Shown: in pieces, positions 43,232-53,213 of the stretch
Layout of the letters: each line of letters begins with the position of its first letter
Numbering within the stretch: the first letter of the stretch is position 1
Source of the DNA: Pseudoips prasinana
Lineage: Eukaryota > Arthropoda > Insecta > Lepidoptera > Nolidae
DNA length: 64,000 bases
Direction: 5' to 3'
NCBI GenBank assembly: GCA_951640165.1
Contig: OX621241.1
Coordinates: forward strand, 3,048,001-3,112,000
Position numbers and translations under genes: made by a program
Notes under the pieces: model-generated
Seen by the model: the letters and a program-made list of their open reading frames with translations, nothing else
Database searches by the model: none
What the model was told of the DNA's origin: nothing

Positions 43232-43442
43232 ATTTCGAACACGGCGGCTAATCTCAATGGAGATTAGCTGAATGCGCAGGACATATTATAGTGTATAAGT
43301 GTGTGCGCGAACACAGGGGCACTTTCAATTCCATCACTCTCATGATCCGATGGGACGACTAGCGATACGACCGGAAAGAGGTACATGATCAATGGCTTAT
43401 TTTCTACGGTTGAACGCGCTACCGCTAGACTAACGAGGTAGG
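43232..43442 (-). mobile_element. SINE-3 with internal deletion
   Basis: The 5'-side blocks (GTGTGCGCGAACACAGGGGC, ACGACTAGCGATACGACCGG) and the head (inverse of CTACCGCTAGACTAACGAGG) are joined directly; about 140 bp of the middle is missing. Confidence 0.78.
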
Positions 43443-43447
43443 GAGTA

Positions 43448-43783
43448 TCTATACATATAATAAAATCGTAGGAAGGTCAAAACTGTACATTGAATATTTT
43501 TTTAAAAGGATACTTGGGGCGTGATCTACAATCGATAGCGAAACCAAAAATATAGTTTTTAGAATTTTTGTCTGTTTTTCTGTTTGTCTGTTTTTCTGTT
43601 TGTCTGTATGTATGTCCAGGCTAAATTCAAAAAGTACTGCATGGATTAACTTCAAATTTTACATGAATATTACTAAGAGGTCGGGTCAACATATAGGCTA
43701 CATATTATCACGCTATCACCTACGGGGGAGGAGCTTTGATCATTTATAAAGATTAACGCGGATGAAACCGCGGGGCACAGCTA
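43448..43783 (+). mobile_element. Helitron-1 with altered 3' end
   Basis: Full body from TCTATACATATAATAAAATC to the hairpin GCGGATGAAACCGC and GGGGCACAGCTA, where the terminal G has become T (CTAT). Confidence 0.88.
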
Positions 43784-43893
43784 TAAACTATATTACTATG
43801 AAGTTTCATCAATATCCGTTCCGTAGATTTTGCGCGAAAGAGTAACAGATATAAGTCCATCCATTCTCACAAACTTTTACATTTATAATTAGT
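43784..43893 (-). mobile_element. Helitron-3 fragment abutting Helitron-1
   Basis: AACTATATTACTATGAAGTT, GTAGATTTTGCGCGAAAGAG and ATTTATAATTAGT match the 32,990 copy; its CTAG end is missing at the join. Confidence 0.75.
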
Positions 43894-43974
43894 ATGACAG
43901 CATGAAAACCAAACAGTCACGGCCATCTGATTCCAAACTAAGCAAAGCTTGTACTAAACCAGATAACTAATATA
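43894..43974 (-). repeat. Duplicated SINE-2 3' segment, left copy
   Basis: This 81-bp piece (ATGACAGCATGAAAACCAAA ... AACTAATATA) recurs at 45,736-45,816 with two differences. Confidence 0.9.
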
Positions 43975-45403
43975 AATAATAAATAATAATAATAAATAAA
44001 TCATTTATTTGGAACAAAAACCATTACATTACATTTTAACCCACCAAACTGTGTAACAGTTTGTCGGCGGGATTAGCGCTCGTTACATAATAGTGTTCCT
44101 TAGATTAGGTACATAAACATAACATTCTACGTATCCGCAAAGAACTATTGCACAACTATGACTACTTTTAGTTGGTTAAATGGTGATGTTCGTTGACAGT
44201 TGTATTGTATCACGCTTCTAAGGTATCAGCGAACTCGGTAAGCAATATTTGTCTTAACTTTTTTTTAAGTGAACATTTACTAATTGTACCATGGTCTCTT
44301 CTGAGCCAGGGAATTTGATTAAATATTGTTGGGATCAAATATTTGTTGGTTCTTTGGCCGTAATAATTATTAGCTGATGGTCGAACTAGTTTACGCTCTC
44401 TGACTCTCCTAGTATTATAAATATTTTCCACTGGTTGTTTGATCTCATCATTGTAGAATTGCTCCAAAACCACCAAATATTTGATCTTTTCATGTATTGG
44501 CAGTACTTTACAAATAACAAAAAGTTTCTCATAATTTTCTTTGCAATCATTTTTTGTTTTGAAATCCACAAGGTATTTCGTGAAGCGAATTTGAAGGGAT
44601 CTAATACTGTCCAAATAAGTTTTAAAAGTGCGGCCATACGTACTCAACCCATAGCTCAGCAATGACTCGGCGAGAGCGAAATAAATAATACGTATAGTTT
44701 TCCTATTTATTGTTTCTTTCAATGAATAAAATTTACTTAAAATTGCCCTTAGCTTAGTACATACAATGTCAACCTGCGATCTCCAGCTCATATTCCTATC
44801 TACCCAGAGACCTAAGTACCTGAATTTATTGACATACTCCAAGTTTTGGCAAACACAGTTTACCTTCCCCACATGCAAGCAGCCATACGAGTGACCAACG
44901 ATACTTATATCTGTAGTTTTTACACACTTCGCTAACAAATTATGAGGCGAGTGTATATGCATAACTTTAGTTTTGCTAAGGTTGAGAATGATGCCGTTAT
45001 CATGAGCCCACATCGTGATATTGTCAAAGTCTGATTGTAACACAGCTCTAGCCTCCTGTATGTTCCTAGATGAGTACAGAACGCACATATCGTCGGCATA
45101 CATGTAAACACGGCACTTACTGATTATGTTACTCACACTATTGACGTGCATGATGTAGCCGACAGGCCCATATACTGAACCAGTCGGCACGCCTAGGTTC
45201 ACGGCGGCTTCTCGACCAACCACGCCTGCTATTCGTGTCTGCAGAGTTCTACCACTCAGATAGTTCCGAAACCATTCCTTCGTTAGCCCTCTAATGCCGC
45301 ACTCATCCATGGCCTGGAGCAATAGGTCATGGTCCAGTGTGTCAAAAGCTTTTTTGTAATCGACGAATAGCGCTAAGACCTGGTGACCCTGATCCAGACT
45401 CTC
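43975..45403 (-). mobile_element. LINE-B, 5'-truncated, with open reverse transcriptase
   Basis: AAT/AATAA repeats at the left (43,975-44,000) form the microsatellite 3' tail. The 5' end is cut at 45,403 inside the reverse transcriptase. Flanking SINE sequence is CTAATATA at left and ATATTACATATA at right, implying a short (about 3 bp) duplication. Confidence 0.88.
44210..45403 (-). pseudogene. LINE-B reverse transcriptase, N-terminally truncated, frame open
   Basis: 398 codons without a stop, ending TGA at 44,210. The first preserved block is ALFVDYKKAFDTLDHDLL (RT block A), then LGVPTGSVYGP, where the usual Q of GVPQGS is T, then the catalytic YMYADDMCVLY, NKFRYLGLWVD, and a thumb/C-terminal region with LLSYGLSTYGR, YNTRRV and FNQIPWLRR. 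The endonuclease, RT blocks before A and any ORF1 are missing, so the copy cannot move on its own. No in-frame damage suggests a fairly young insertion. Clade uncertain; the C-terminal pattern and microsatellite tail resemble CR1/L2/Jockey-group LINEs. Confidence 0.85.
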
Positions 45404-45415
45404 ATATTACATATA

Positions 45416-45736
45416 CTAGCTGTACCCGCGACTTTGTCCGCGTGTTAATTAGTTTATTTTGTTTTATTTTTGTTTTTTCCAAAATAAAAGACTTTTCTAA
45501 AATAAAAGTAGCCTAAGTTACTCCTTATTACATCAGCTACCTTCCAATAAAAATCACCGTCTAAATCGGTCCAGCCATTTCAAAGATTAGCCGGAACAAA
45601 CAGACAGACAGACAGGCAAAAATTGAAAAAAATGTTATTTTGGAGTATGTACCGTATATATATTCATATACATGTAGTAAAAATCGGTTATTTAAATATT
45701 ACAAACAGACACTTCAATTTTATTTATTTGTATAGA
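45416..45736 (-). mobile_element. Helitron-2 at a tandem-duplication junction
   Basis: CTAGCTGTACCCGCGACTTT at left; inverse of TCTATACAAATAAATAAAAT at right. It lies exactly between the right end of the first and the left end of the second copy of the duplicated SINE segment. Confidence 0.88.
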
Positions 45737-45990
45737 TGACAGCATGAAAACCAAACAGTCACGGCCATCTGATTCCAAACTAAGCAGAGCTTGTACTAAA
45801 TCAGATAACTAATATATTACATATACTACTTTTCTGTTGTAAATACATACTTATATAGATAATTACATCCAGACTCAGGACGAACAGACATATTCATGCA
45901 TACAAATATCTGTCTTGGGTGGGAATCGAACCCACTACTTGCGGCGTGAAAGGCAAACATTTACCAACCAAGCCAACTGACCCGTCTAGT
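45737..45990 (-). mobile_element. SINE-2 copy (intact)
   Basis: Reads from the duplicated tail segment to the B box (inverse GGGAATCGAACCCAC) and the head (inverse of AACCAAGCCAACTGACCCGT). Confidence 0.85.
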
Positions 45991-46429
45991 TTAGTAGGCC
46001 CGTTTAGTTTCAATGTATATAAATGAAACTTTAGAAATATTCTTGTCTATGACTGTACTAAAATTCATAAAAAATATTTAAAATATATTCTATAAAAGCG
46101 TATATAATATAATATACAAATAATAATGTCATTAACTTTAAAATAAACATTATAATAATGCAACTACTTAACTACTTACCCAAAAACACGACATTAGCAA
46201 ACATAATTACTCCATAAAAGCGTTAACTAAGGGCACGTACGGTCAGCAGGTAAACAAAGCGACATTAGGAGGGTAGATTAACAAAAAAGGCGGGGGTGAA
46301 ATACGGCGGTGCCTGTAAATTTTCTTACGGCGCCCCCTCTGACGGTCGGAACATCGACACTGTGCTGACATGAGTACGGTTAACAAAAAAACTACTTATT
46401 TACTAACATTTAAAAATTTCTCAGCAACA
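45991..46429. other. No gene recognised; unique GC-rich patch
   Basis: Positions 46,205-46,375 (GGCACGTACGGTCAGCAGGT, CGGCGCCCCCTCTGACGGTC) look unique and non-coding. Confidence 0.4.
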
Positions 46430-46560
46430 CTTGTTTGCTGACTCTTAAAGGCTGGCAACGCACTCGCGACTTCTCTAGTGTTGTGAGTGTCCATGGGCGG
46501 TGGTGATCACTTACCATCAGGTGACCCACTTGCTCGATTGTCGCCCTCTAAAAAAATTAC
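46430..46560 (+). repeat. Common lepidopteran LINE/SINE 3'-end repeat
   Basis: AAAGGCTGGCAACGCACTCG, GTGTCCATGGGCGGTGG, CTTACCATCAGGTGACCCAC and a C-T-A rich end (TCTAAAAAAATT). I recognise the sequence from many Lepidoptera; family assignment is from memory. Confidence 0.6.
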
Positions 46561-47450
46561 ATTATAAATACTCAAATCATAGTTAAGAAACCATATTCAA
46601 TGATGATTATCATGTACGTTATTAAACCAAAAACAAAAAAACTGCTATAATTATAGGCACCATTATAAAAAATTCAACATTTATTTACAGCAATTTATAA
46701 GAGATTTAAACAAAACACGGATTTAAAGGTTTTTAGACTATTAATTTTTCTTCTACGGTGTGTAATTAATTTTTTTCGTATATTACGCACAAAACATTTC
46801 TAACTAATTTTAATGATTAATATTATTTTTTGCTCAGAAGCACTTATAAAAACAAGGTATTCTATTCCAGGTGAAGATTGAGCTACTTAAGTTACAATGA
46901 GGTTACAACAGGATTTAGTTCGTATTATTCTAAAAAAAACATCTATTTAATGTAAATGAAAGCAGTATAAAATCTTATAAATTAGACAGGTTTTTTTGCA
47001 GACTGTACACTCTTCTCCCGATTCGTCCCACCGAAAATTTTCGTTCGAGCCGTCTCTAAAGCGCCTTTTTTAATCTCTATAAATCAAATTTATGACTTGT
47101 GTAAGCTTTCTGTTTTATTTACCCTTTCATAATTTTGTTGTCTGTACATACAGGGTGGATGTTGGGGCATTGAGCTCTCACACACACAAACGAACACGTA
47201 TTTGACATTTCTTATTTTATATATTTGCGTATATATATATGTATATATGAATGTGCACTTGTGTTAATTGAATGTTTGACACAAGCTTTAGTTTTTTACC
47301 AATTTAAAATCTGCAGTTTTATTTTCAGCGATGATTGTGAACCTTTTTATTGTATTTTTTTTCTTAATCAGATATTCCAGCATAATTTTACTATAGCATC
47401 AATATTGAAGTTAATAAATTTCGATGTTATTCCTATGATTTTAGACGATA
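46561..47450. other. No gene recognised
   Basis: AT-rich; an 84-codon open frame at 47,225-47,479 runs into a Helitron and has no domain. Confidence 0.4.
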
Positions 47451-47632
47451 TCTGTGCCCCGCGGTTTCACCCGCGTTGAACTTTATTTATTATAGCCTAT
47501 TTGTTATTCAGATATATAAGTTATATTTAGTACAGAGTTTCTTCAAAATCGGTTCCGTAGTTTCTGCATGAAACCGTAACAAACATCCATACATGCATAC
47601 TAACAACCTAGTTTTTTAAATATTAGTAGGAT
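47451..47632 (-). mobile_element. Helitron-3, diverged copy
   Basis: CTGTGCCCCGCGGTTTCACC and CCGCGTTGAACTTTA open it; the CTAG is degraded to ATAT. Ends ATATTAGTAGGA. Confidence 0.75.
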
Positions 47633-47679
47633 AACTATTTGTAATGATAAATTTTAATAAATAAATAAATAATCAATCT

Positions 47680-47790
47680 TGAAACAAGTAACACGCTGCC
47701 ATCTGGTCCCAAACTAGGCAGAACCTGTTCTATGCCAACCCCCAACTGATACACATACTTATATATATCTGAATACTTATGTATTCAAAG
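47680..47790 (-). mobile_element. SINE-2 3'-half fragment
   Basis: GCTGCCATCTGGTCCCAAAC, GGCAGAACCTGTTCTATG and ACATACTTATATATATCTGA follow the SINE-2 tail order; no tRNA head. Confidence 0.6.
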
Positions 47791-47900
47791 ATATATTAGT
47801 ATACATATAACACTAATATTATAAACTTGAAAGTTTGTAAATGAGTATGTTTGTTACTTCTTCACGTCTAAACGACTGGAGCGATTTTAATAAAATTCGA

Positions 47901-48431
47901 TAAAGTCAAAGTCAAAGGTACTTTATTCCGTAAAAACTTTACATTTATGTGGAATCGTCATATTTTTTTTACCCTACCGTGCAGTGCATGACGGACAGCT
48001 ACTGAGAAACACTGCCAGAAAACTCAGTAGGAATCCTTTTTTAAAATAAAATATACTAAAGATTAATGACAATCATGTGTCATGTGACTTAGAACAACTC
48101 AATCCCAAGCACTTTTATCACTTAAATAATCAGAAATTTTGTAATATGCCCTGCTACACAATTTGGCTTTAATAATTCTTTTAAACTTATTCGTAGACAA
48201 TTCTCTAATATCATTGGGAAGTTTGTTATAGAATCTTATACATTGCCCCATAAAAGAGTTACTTATTTTGTGGAGACGGGTAGTATGCAATATGAGATTA
48301 TTCTTATATCTAGTATTTACATTATGTGTATCGCTCCTTTTACAGAAGGAATCGATATTTTTATGCACATATAGTAAGTTTTCATATATAAACGGAGATG
48401 GTACAGTTAGAATGTTGACCTCTTTGAACTA
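47901..48431 (-). mobile_element. LINE-D 3' end, best coding copy
   Basis: The 3' edge is AAGTCAAAGTCAAAGG; GATA on both sides is a possible 4-bp target duplication. It carries the pseudogene at 48,099-48,368. Confidence 0.85.
48099..48368 (-). pseudogene. LINE-D ORF2 C-terminal fragment
   Basis: About 89 open codons contain SDTHNVNTRYKNNL, TTRLHKISNSFMGQCIRFYN, KLPNDIREL and KLCSRAYYKISDYL. This H-NTR ... G-x-RFYN-LP-x-I ... YY-x-x-x-DYL pattern is the conserved C-terminus of CR1/L2/Jockey-group LINE proteins, after the polymerase. ORF2 in the 28-kb element ends with a comparable pattern (KVYNHIPKTFRELP, LNEFL) but is a different family. No catalytic residues; a 5'-truncated relic. Confidence 0.78.
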
Positions 48432-48514
48432 GATATAGAGTTAGCTGACACCCTGGATTAAATTATAATTTATAACGTAAAATGCGGGGCAAACCACAGG
48501 GCACAGCTAGTTAT

Positions 48515-48650
48515 AGATAAATTACATCCAGACAGAACAAATAATCGTGCACATCAAATAAACAATTGTTATGTATGGGGATCGAACCCACGACCTCTGG
48601 CATAGCAGTTAGATACACTAACTACTTGACTGACAGACCAGTCAGTTTAA
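48515..48650 (-). mobile_element. SINE-2b head fragment
   Basis: GGGGATCGAACCCACGACCT is the inverse of a B-box region (GGTTCGATCCCC) and the right edge gives the head (inverse of GACTGACAGACCAGTCAG). Starts 4 bp after a Helitron end. Confidence 0.7.
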
Positions 48651-48747
48651 ATAATAGTAAGTCGAAAATTAAGCGACTAACTAAAAAAATTGATTTGAAA
48701 TTTATAATCAATGCATTTTCATAAGTATTTTTCCATATAAAATAGTG

Positions 48748-48890
48748 TCGTCATATCTGCCTAAAGATGTCCACTTCTCGACAAAGGTCTCCCCCAAGGA
48801 TCTCCACAATGGCCGGCCTTTGTGTTGCCCGCATCCAGCGGTTTCCCGCGACCCTTGCAAGATCGTTGGTGCACCTTGTAGGGGGTAAAA
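48748..48890 (-). mobile_element. RTE-clade LINE 3'-end remnant
   Basis: TCATATCTGCCTAAAGATGT, TCGACAAAGGTCTCCCCCAA, GATCTCCACAATGGCCGG, CGCATCCAGCGGTTTCCCGC follow the order of the 22.2-kb copy. Frameshifts separate the remaining coding pieces. Confidence 0.82.
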
Positions 48891-49949
48891 ATTGCATACG
48901 TACATTGAAATGCCAGCGAAAAAAAACTTGAGAGGTGTCAAGGGACACCCGGATGGAACGGAGTTATTTCTAATTATTTATTATGTACAAAAAACCTGTA
49001 TACACTCAACAAAAATAATCGTCGCGACACCACACTGTTCAATGCGAAATAGAAATGAAAATATCTGGCTTGCTTTCTATAAGAGAGAAAGAGACAGAGA
49101 AACATGCGCACAGCTGCAAAAAGTGTCGTGACAACTTTTCGTAAGAATTTTTTCCGTCTAGCCCCCTTTCACAACGCGCGGTACCTAAGAAACTGCATTC
49201 CAATAATAATAGTATCTTATATGATTTTTATTCTCATGTACTTTAAAATAATATATGTTTGAAGGGCATTTTTAGTAAACTACAGTCTCTTGTTCCTTTC
49301 AGGACTTGTATGACGCTTCAGCCAAAGCGATCAGCGTTGCCCAATTTTGGGAGGATAAAATATAATTCTTACCATCGACACCATAAGAAAAAGAAGTAAA
49401 CTACATTAATTTACCATATTACATGATTAAATCTAGGTACATATTAAAACTGTCATAAAAACTGCTTATATAAAATTGCGAACAAATTCAGTTGTCAATA
49501 AAAGTACATAATAATATTTGATATATTTAATTAATTTTACGCAACTCCGATAAAATTATATTATCATAGTTGTGTAATTATAAAACTAGGCATTAAAAAG
49601 TCATTCGCACAAAGTTAATTTGCAAATATAAATATTTATATATGTTAATACGCGCGAAATATTAACATTACTATTGCATTAATTGAGTTAGTGGCGCCTT
49701 TAGATATATGATTATCTTGACAATGAAAGGATTTTGTAACTAATAAACCCGTACGTATTGCGTCGGTATACGTTTCTGGCGCTTGACAAGGTCGCAGATT
49801 AAAGTTGAAGGACAATACTGTTTTAAAATCATAAAATGAACGTCAAATTTTATATGAAACCATCTAGAAAGCATTCCCATACAACATATAAAAAAATCAG
49901 TTCCCAAACAACGGATAAATCATGTAATATACATAATCTTATTTAATTA
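48891..49949. other. No gene recognised (1 kb)
   Basis: AT-rich with a purine-rich piece (AGAGAGAAAGAGACAGAGAA, 49,081-49,101). No coding evidence. Confidence 0.4.
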
Positions 49950-50400
49950 TCGTCTGAGCAGTGGTTACCCTAGTTTCAGAGTTTGACATTAATTAACGAC
50001 TGTTGTCTATAAAAAATAAAATAAATAAAATAAAAAAGGTTTTTATTCACGTAGACTTTAAAAAAGCGCTTGTAAATAGTCAGAACATGTTTGTAGTAAT
50101 ATAGTTGTATACATTAGATATTATTTCTAGTAACATAGATATTTAGGTACATCTTGTATGAAAACATTTATAAAATTTATTTTATTACAGAAATGGTATT
50201 TAGCTAGCTCGTATCAAGTTATTGTCAAGATCTATCGACTAGTACTACCAGGAGAGGCTTAACATGCCTTCCGAAGCACGGAGACGTTCGGAAATCAAAC
50301 GGCTTTGGTGGTGACCCAGCTATGGAATGACGGCGAGTCTAGCTGCTTACCCTCGCCTCGGTCATATCTGGCTGTGAGTGCCTCAACGTACATACATAGT
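49950..50400 (+). repeat. Unclassified repeat 'U' split by LINE-F
   Basis: CAGTGGTTACCCTAGTTTCA and ACGACTGTTGTCTAT on the left; CTTCCGAAGCACGGAGACG and GAGTGCCTCAACG on the right of the insert. Confidence 0.75.
50011..50230 (-). mobile_element. LINE-F 3' fragment with 5-bp target duplication
   Basis: TCTAT flanks both sides (50,006-50,010; 50,231-50,235). On the minus strand it ends GAATAAAAACC (poly(A) signal AATAAA) and a TTTTA-rich tail. No coding sequence is retained. Confidence 0.82.
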
Positions 50401-51103
50401 AAAACTTACTGTAGAATTGATAACCAGGTTCTTTTTGAAGTCGTTTTGCATTAATGTGGAACGTTGTAATTGGCTTACTATTTGTTTGTAATTTGGATAA
50501 GTTTTATATGCAAAAAGCTGTAGAGTTTACTTAAATAAATCAATATATCATAAAAGTTATTCAAAATATTCTTTTTTATAATGGGATCTAAAATCTATAG
50601 TAATATATACTATAGATAATGCTGAAACTATAAAAAAACATAACTACAATTTCATGAATTATAATAATAATTTTTGACATTTATGCAGTTATTTATTTTA
50701 GTGAAGCATTTTATTAGTTCATTAATTATTTATTCAGAATATTGACTGTACTCTTTTGGGAATTTGCGTCCAGTATCTGACATAGCTATGAAGCAAAGAA
50801 ATAACAGTCTTTGTATCTTTATATTCTAATTTCGCATTTTAATATTTTGTTTCTTTTTGTAAACTTCGATAATACATATCACCAAATAAGTACATTTGAT
50901 GCACAAGTGCACAAGTTACACCAAATGGTGTACAAATGTACACCATTCTCATAGTAGAAAATAGTGCAATTTATTTATTTATTTATACTTCAGTACAGTG
51001 GGAATGTACATAGGCGGACTTAATGCCAAAGGCATTTTCTACCAGCCAACCTTAGGGTAGTGCAGAGAGATCATGATAGGTGCACTTCAGTATAACAAAA
51101 GTA
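50401..51103. other. No gene recognised
   Basis: AT-rich. A small perfect hairpin (10-bp arms, loop ATATA) is at 50,593-50,617. Confidence 0.4.
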
Positions 51104-51341
51104 TCGTTCACCGTAGCCTAGTTGGTAGTGCTCCTGCCTACGAAGCTGGTGGTCCTGGGTTCGAATCCCGGTAAGTGCAAATATTTGTGTGATGAGCACG
51201 AAAATTTGTTTCTGAGTCATGGATGTTTTCTATGTATATAAGTATTTATCTATCTATATAAGTATGTATATCGTCGCCTGGTACCCATAGTACAAGCTTT
51301 GCTTAGTTTGGGGCTAGGATGATCTGTGTGTAAAAAAAAAA
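51104..51341 (+). mobile_element. SINE-1, only plus-strand copy
   Basis: Reads directly: CACCGTAGCCTAGTTGGTAG (A box TAGCCTAGTTGG), GGTTCGAATCCCGG (B box), GTACAAGCTTTGCTTAG and GATGATCTGTGTG, followed by an A run instead of the usual ATT repeats. Confidence 0.92.
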
Positions 51342-51526
51342 CTATTAAGATTACAAATAATAATAATTACGAACACTAGCTATAATGGTATAAATTGAAG
51401 ACCAATCATTGTATTCATAATTATTATTCGCAAGTAAAAGATTATTATTACCTACATATAAAATAAAAAATTAAGTGTAAGAAACTGCGAAAAGAAAACC
51501 GATACGGTTACTTGATGTACGTAGTA

Positions 51527-51920
51527 TACAACATGTAACGTAATTAACGCACACCCTCAAACACCCCAATTAGAGTATTATGTTGTAATAATAATACATA
51601 CACTGATTTTTTTATTTAACATGTATATGCATTGTTATTTACTAAATTAGTTTCTTGGAATAAAGTTTATTTTTCTTTATTTTGTATTGAATGATGGAAT
51701 TTGTATGAATAAAAATACAACTGCGATTTAAAAGTCTTATTACTTTGACTTACGGTCCATTTCAATTAGTTTCGACTGTACAGGGTTAATACGACAATAA
51801 TTGCCGTAGTTTTAATTATTTTGGAATGATGACCTATATTAAAAATTATATAAATCGATTCAGTAAACGATTCTGAACAAACTAAATTCAGGGTGTGCGT
51901 TAATTAAGTTACATGTTGTA
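51527..51920. mobile_element. Non-autonomous TIR DNA transposon, copy 2
   Basis: 394 bp; TIRs TACAACATGTAACGTAATTA/ACGCACACCCT and the inverse AGGGTGTGCGTTAATTAAGT/TACATGTTGTA; flanked by TA on both sides. Inverted relative to the copy at 1,125. Confidence 0.82.
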
Positions 51921-52176
51921 TAATGCTGAAGGTTACAGTGACAGTCACAAAGGGATATATCGTTCTCGCCAGTCGAGATTAAGTCCACGCACCGCGACCA
52001 CCAGCGTCCTCACGACCCTTTGTTTGCAATCATAACGATGAGATACCCTCTTCTATCCTCAAGCAGTTAAGTATCGAGTATTATATTACGTAGACCGTTG
52101 CACTGTGACGTCAGTGGTTTCAAATTCGAACCTTGGTTTGAAACCGAGAACTTAATTATCCCGTATCCTAAATCCC

Positions 52177-52777
52177 GTTTTTAGGGTTCCGTAGCCAAAT
52201 GGCAAAAAACGGAACCCTTATAGATTCGTTATGTCTGTCTGTCCGTCCGTATGTCACAGCCACTTTTTTCCGAAACTATAAGAGCTGTACTGCTGAAACT
52301 TGGTAAATAGGTGTATTCTGTAAACCGCATTAAGATTTTTACACAAAAATAGAAAAAGAACAATAATTTTGGGGTTCGCCATACATAGAACTGAAACTCA
52401 AAAATTTTTTTTTCGTCGTACCCATACATGTCTATGGATAGGTCTTTAAAATATATAATAAATCATATTGAGGTTTCTAATATCATTTTTGTCTAAACTG
52501 AATAGTTTGTGCGAGAGACACTTCCAAAGTGGTAAAATGAGTGTCCCCCCCCCCCTGTAACTTCTAAAATAAGAGAATGATAAAACTAAAAAAATATATG
52601 ATATACATTACCATAGGAACTAACAACGAAAATTGGTTTGAACGAGATCCTGCAAGTAGTTTTTTTTTAATACGTTAGAAACCATAATTTGCTTTCATTT
52701 AATCAGCTGAAATATGTACTTGCTGCTACGGAACCCTTCATGTGCGAACTCGACTCGCACTTGGCCGGTTTATTTTT
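52177..52777 (+). repeat. 'GGTTCCGTAGCC' element, about 600 bp
   Basis: It begins with a hairpin (AGGGTTCCGT ... ACGGAACCCT, 52,191-52,221) and ends CGACTCGCACTTGGCCGG. Interior landmarks: GTCACAGCCACTTTTTTCCG, GAGACACTTCCAAAGTGG, a C10 run and TTGGTTTGAACGAGATC. I recognise it as a very widespread, unusually well conserved lepidopteran non-coding repeat; that is recalled, not computed here. Confidence 0.65.
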
Positions 52778-52778
52778 T

Positions 52779-52951
52779 AAATATCAGGTGCAGGACCAAC
52801 AGCTTTATGTGCTCTCCAACGTACCGGCTCTATGTAAGGTATTCCAGAATCCGGGTTTTTACTAACTGTTTTTCTAGGCCAAAGCCTGGATTAGAACCTT
52901 GGATTACATTATCTGTGGTTTAACACGCTAGCGTTAGACCATCAAGGTAGC
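52779..52951 (-). mobile_element. SINE-3, short diverged copy
   Basis: CAGGTGCAGGACCAACAGCT, TTTATGTGCTCTCCAACG and, at the head, the inverse of ACACGCTAGCGTTAGACC. The B box is degraded (GATTAGAACCTTGGA). Confidence 0.65.
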
Positions 52952-52964
52952 CATAACATATTAT

Positions 52965-53150
52965 ACCAACTGCATATCTTATAACTTCTTCATAAATATC
53001 CTCGATGATATGTGAGTACCTCTCATTGTTGAAGCGGTCATAGCAATATGCTCTCACCGATCTGTATACGATCGTTAAGCAACTAGCTTTTGAGCGTCTT
53101 TGTGCTTTGGAGGGCACGTTAAGCTGTCGGTCCCGGTTGTAGTGGTAGTG
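52965..53150 (-). repeat. Unclassified repeat 'U', inverted partial copy
   Basis: GAGCGTCTTTGTGCTTTGGA and GGGCACGTTAAGCTGTCGGT are the inverse of the ACAACTTAACGTGCCCTCCG region of the 19-kb copy. Confidence 0.55.
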
Positions 53151-53213
53151 GTACAGTAATAGGCTCCATTACATATTATTTATGTATCAGTTTTATAATT
53201 ATGATTAAAATTA

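Larger units (their letters stand above)
47806..48511 (+). mobile_element. Helitron-3 split by LINE-D
   Basis: Left part 47,806-47,900 (CACTAATATTATAAACTTGA ... GGAGCGATTTTAATAAAAT) and right part 48,432-48,511 (GTTAGCTGACACCCTGGATT ... GGGCACAGCTAG then T) reconstruct one Helitron-3 by comparison with 26,041. Confidence 0.85.

Noticed and set aside
51104..51180. A true tRNA gene
   Set aside because: A and B boxes are present but the cloverleaf arms are not convincing and the sequence continues into a dispersed 235-bp SINE with six more copies.
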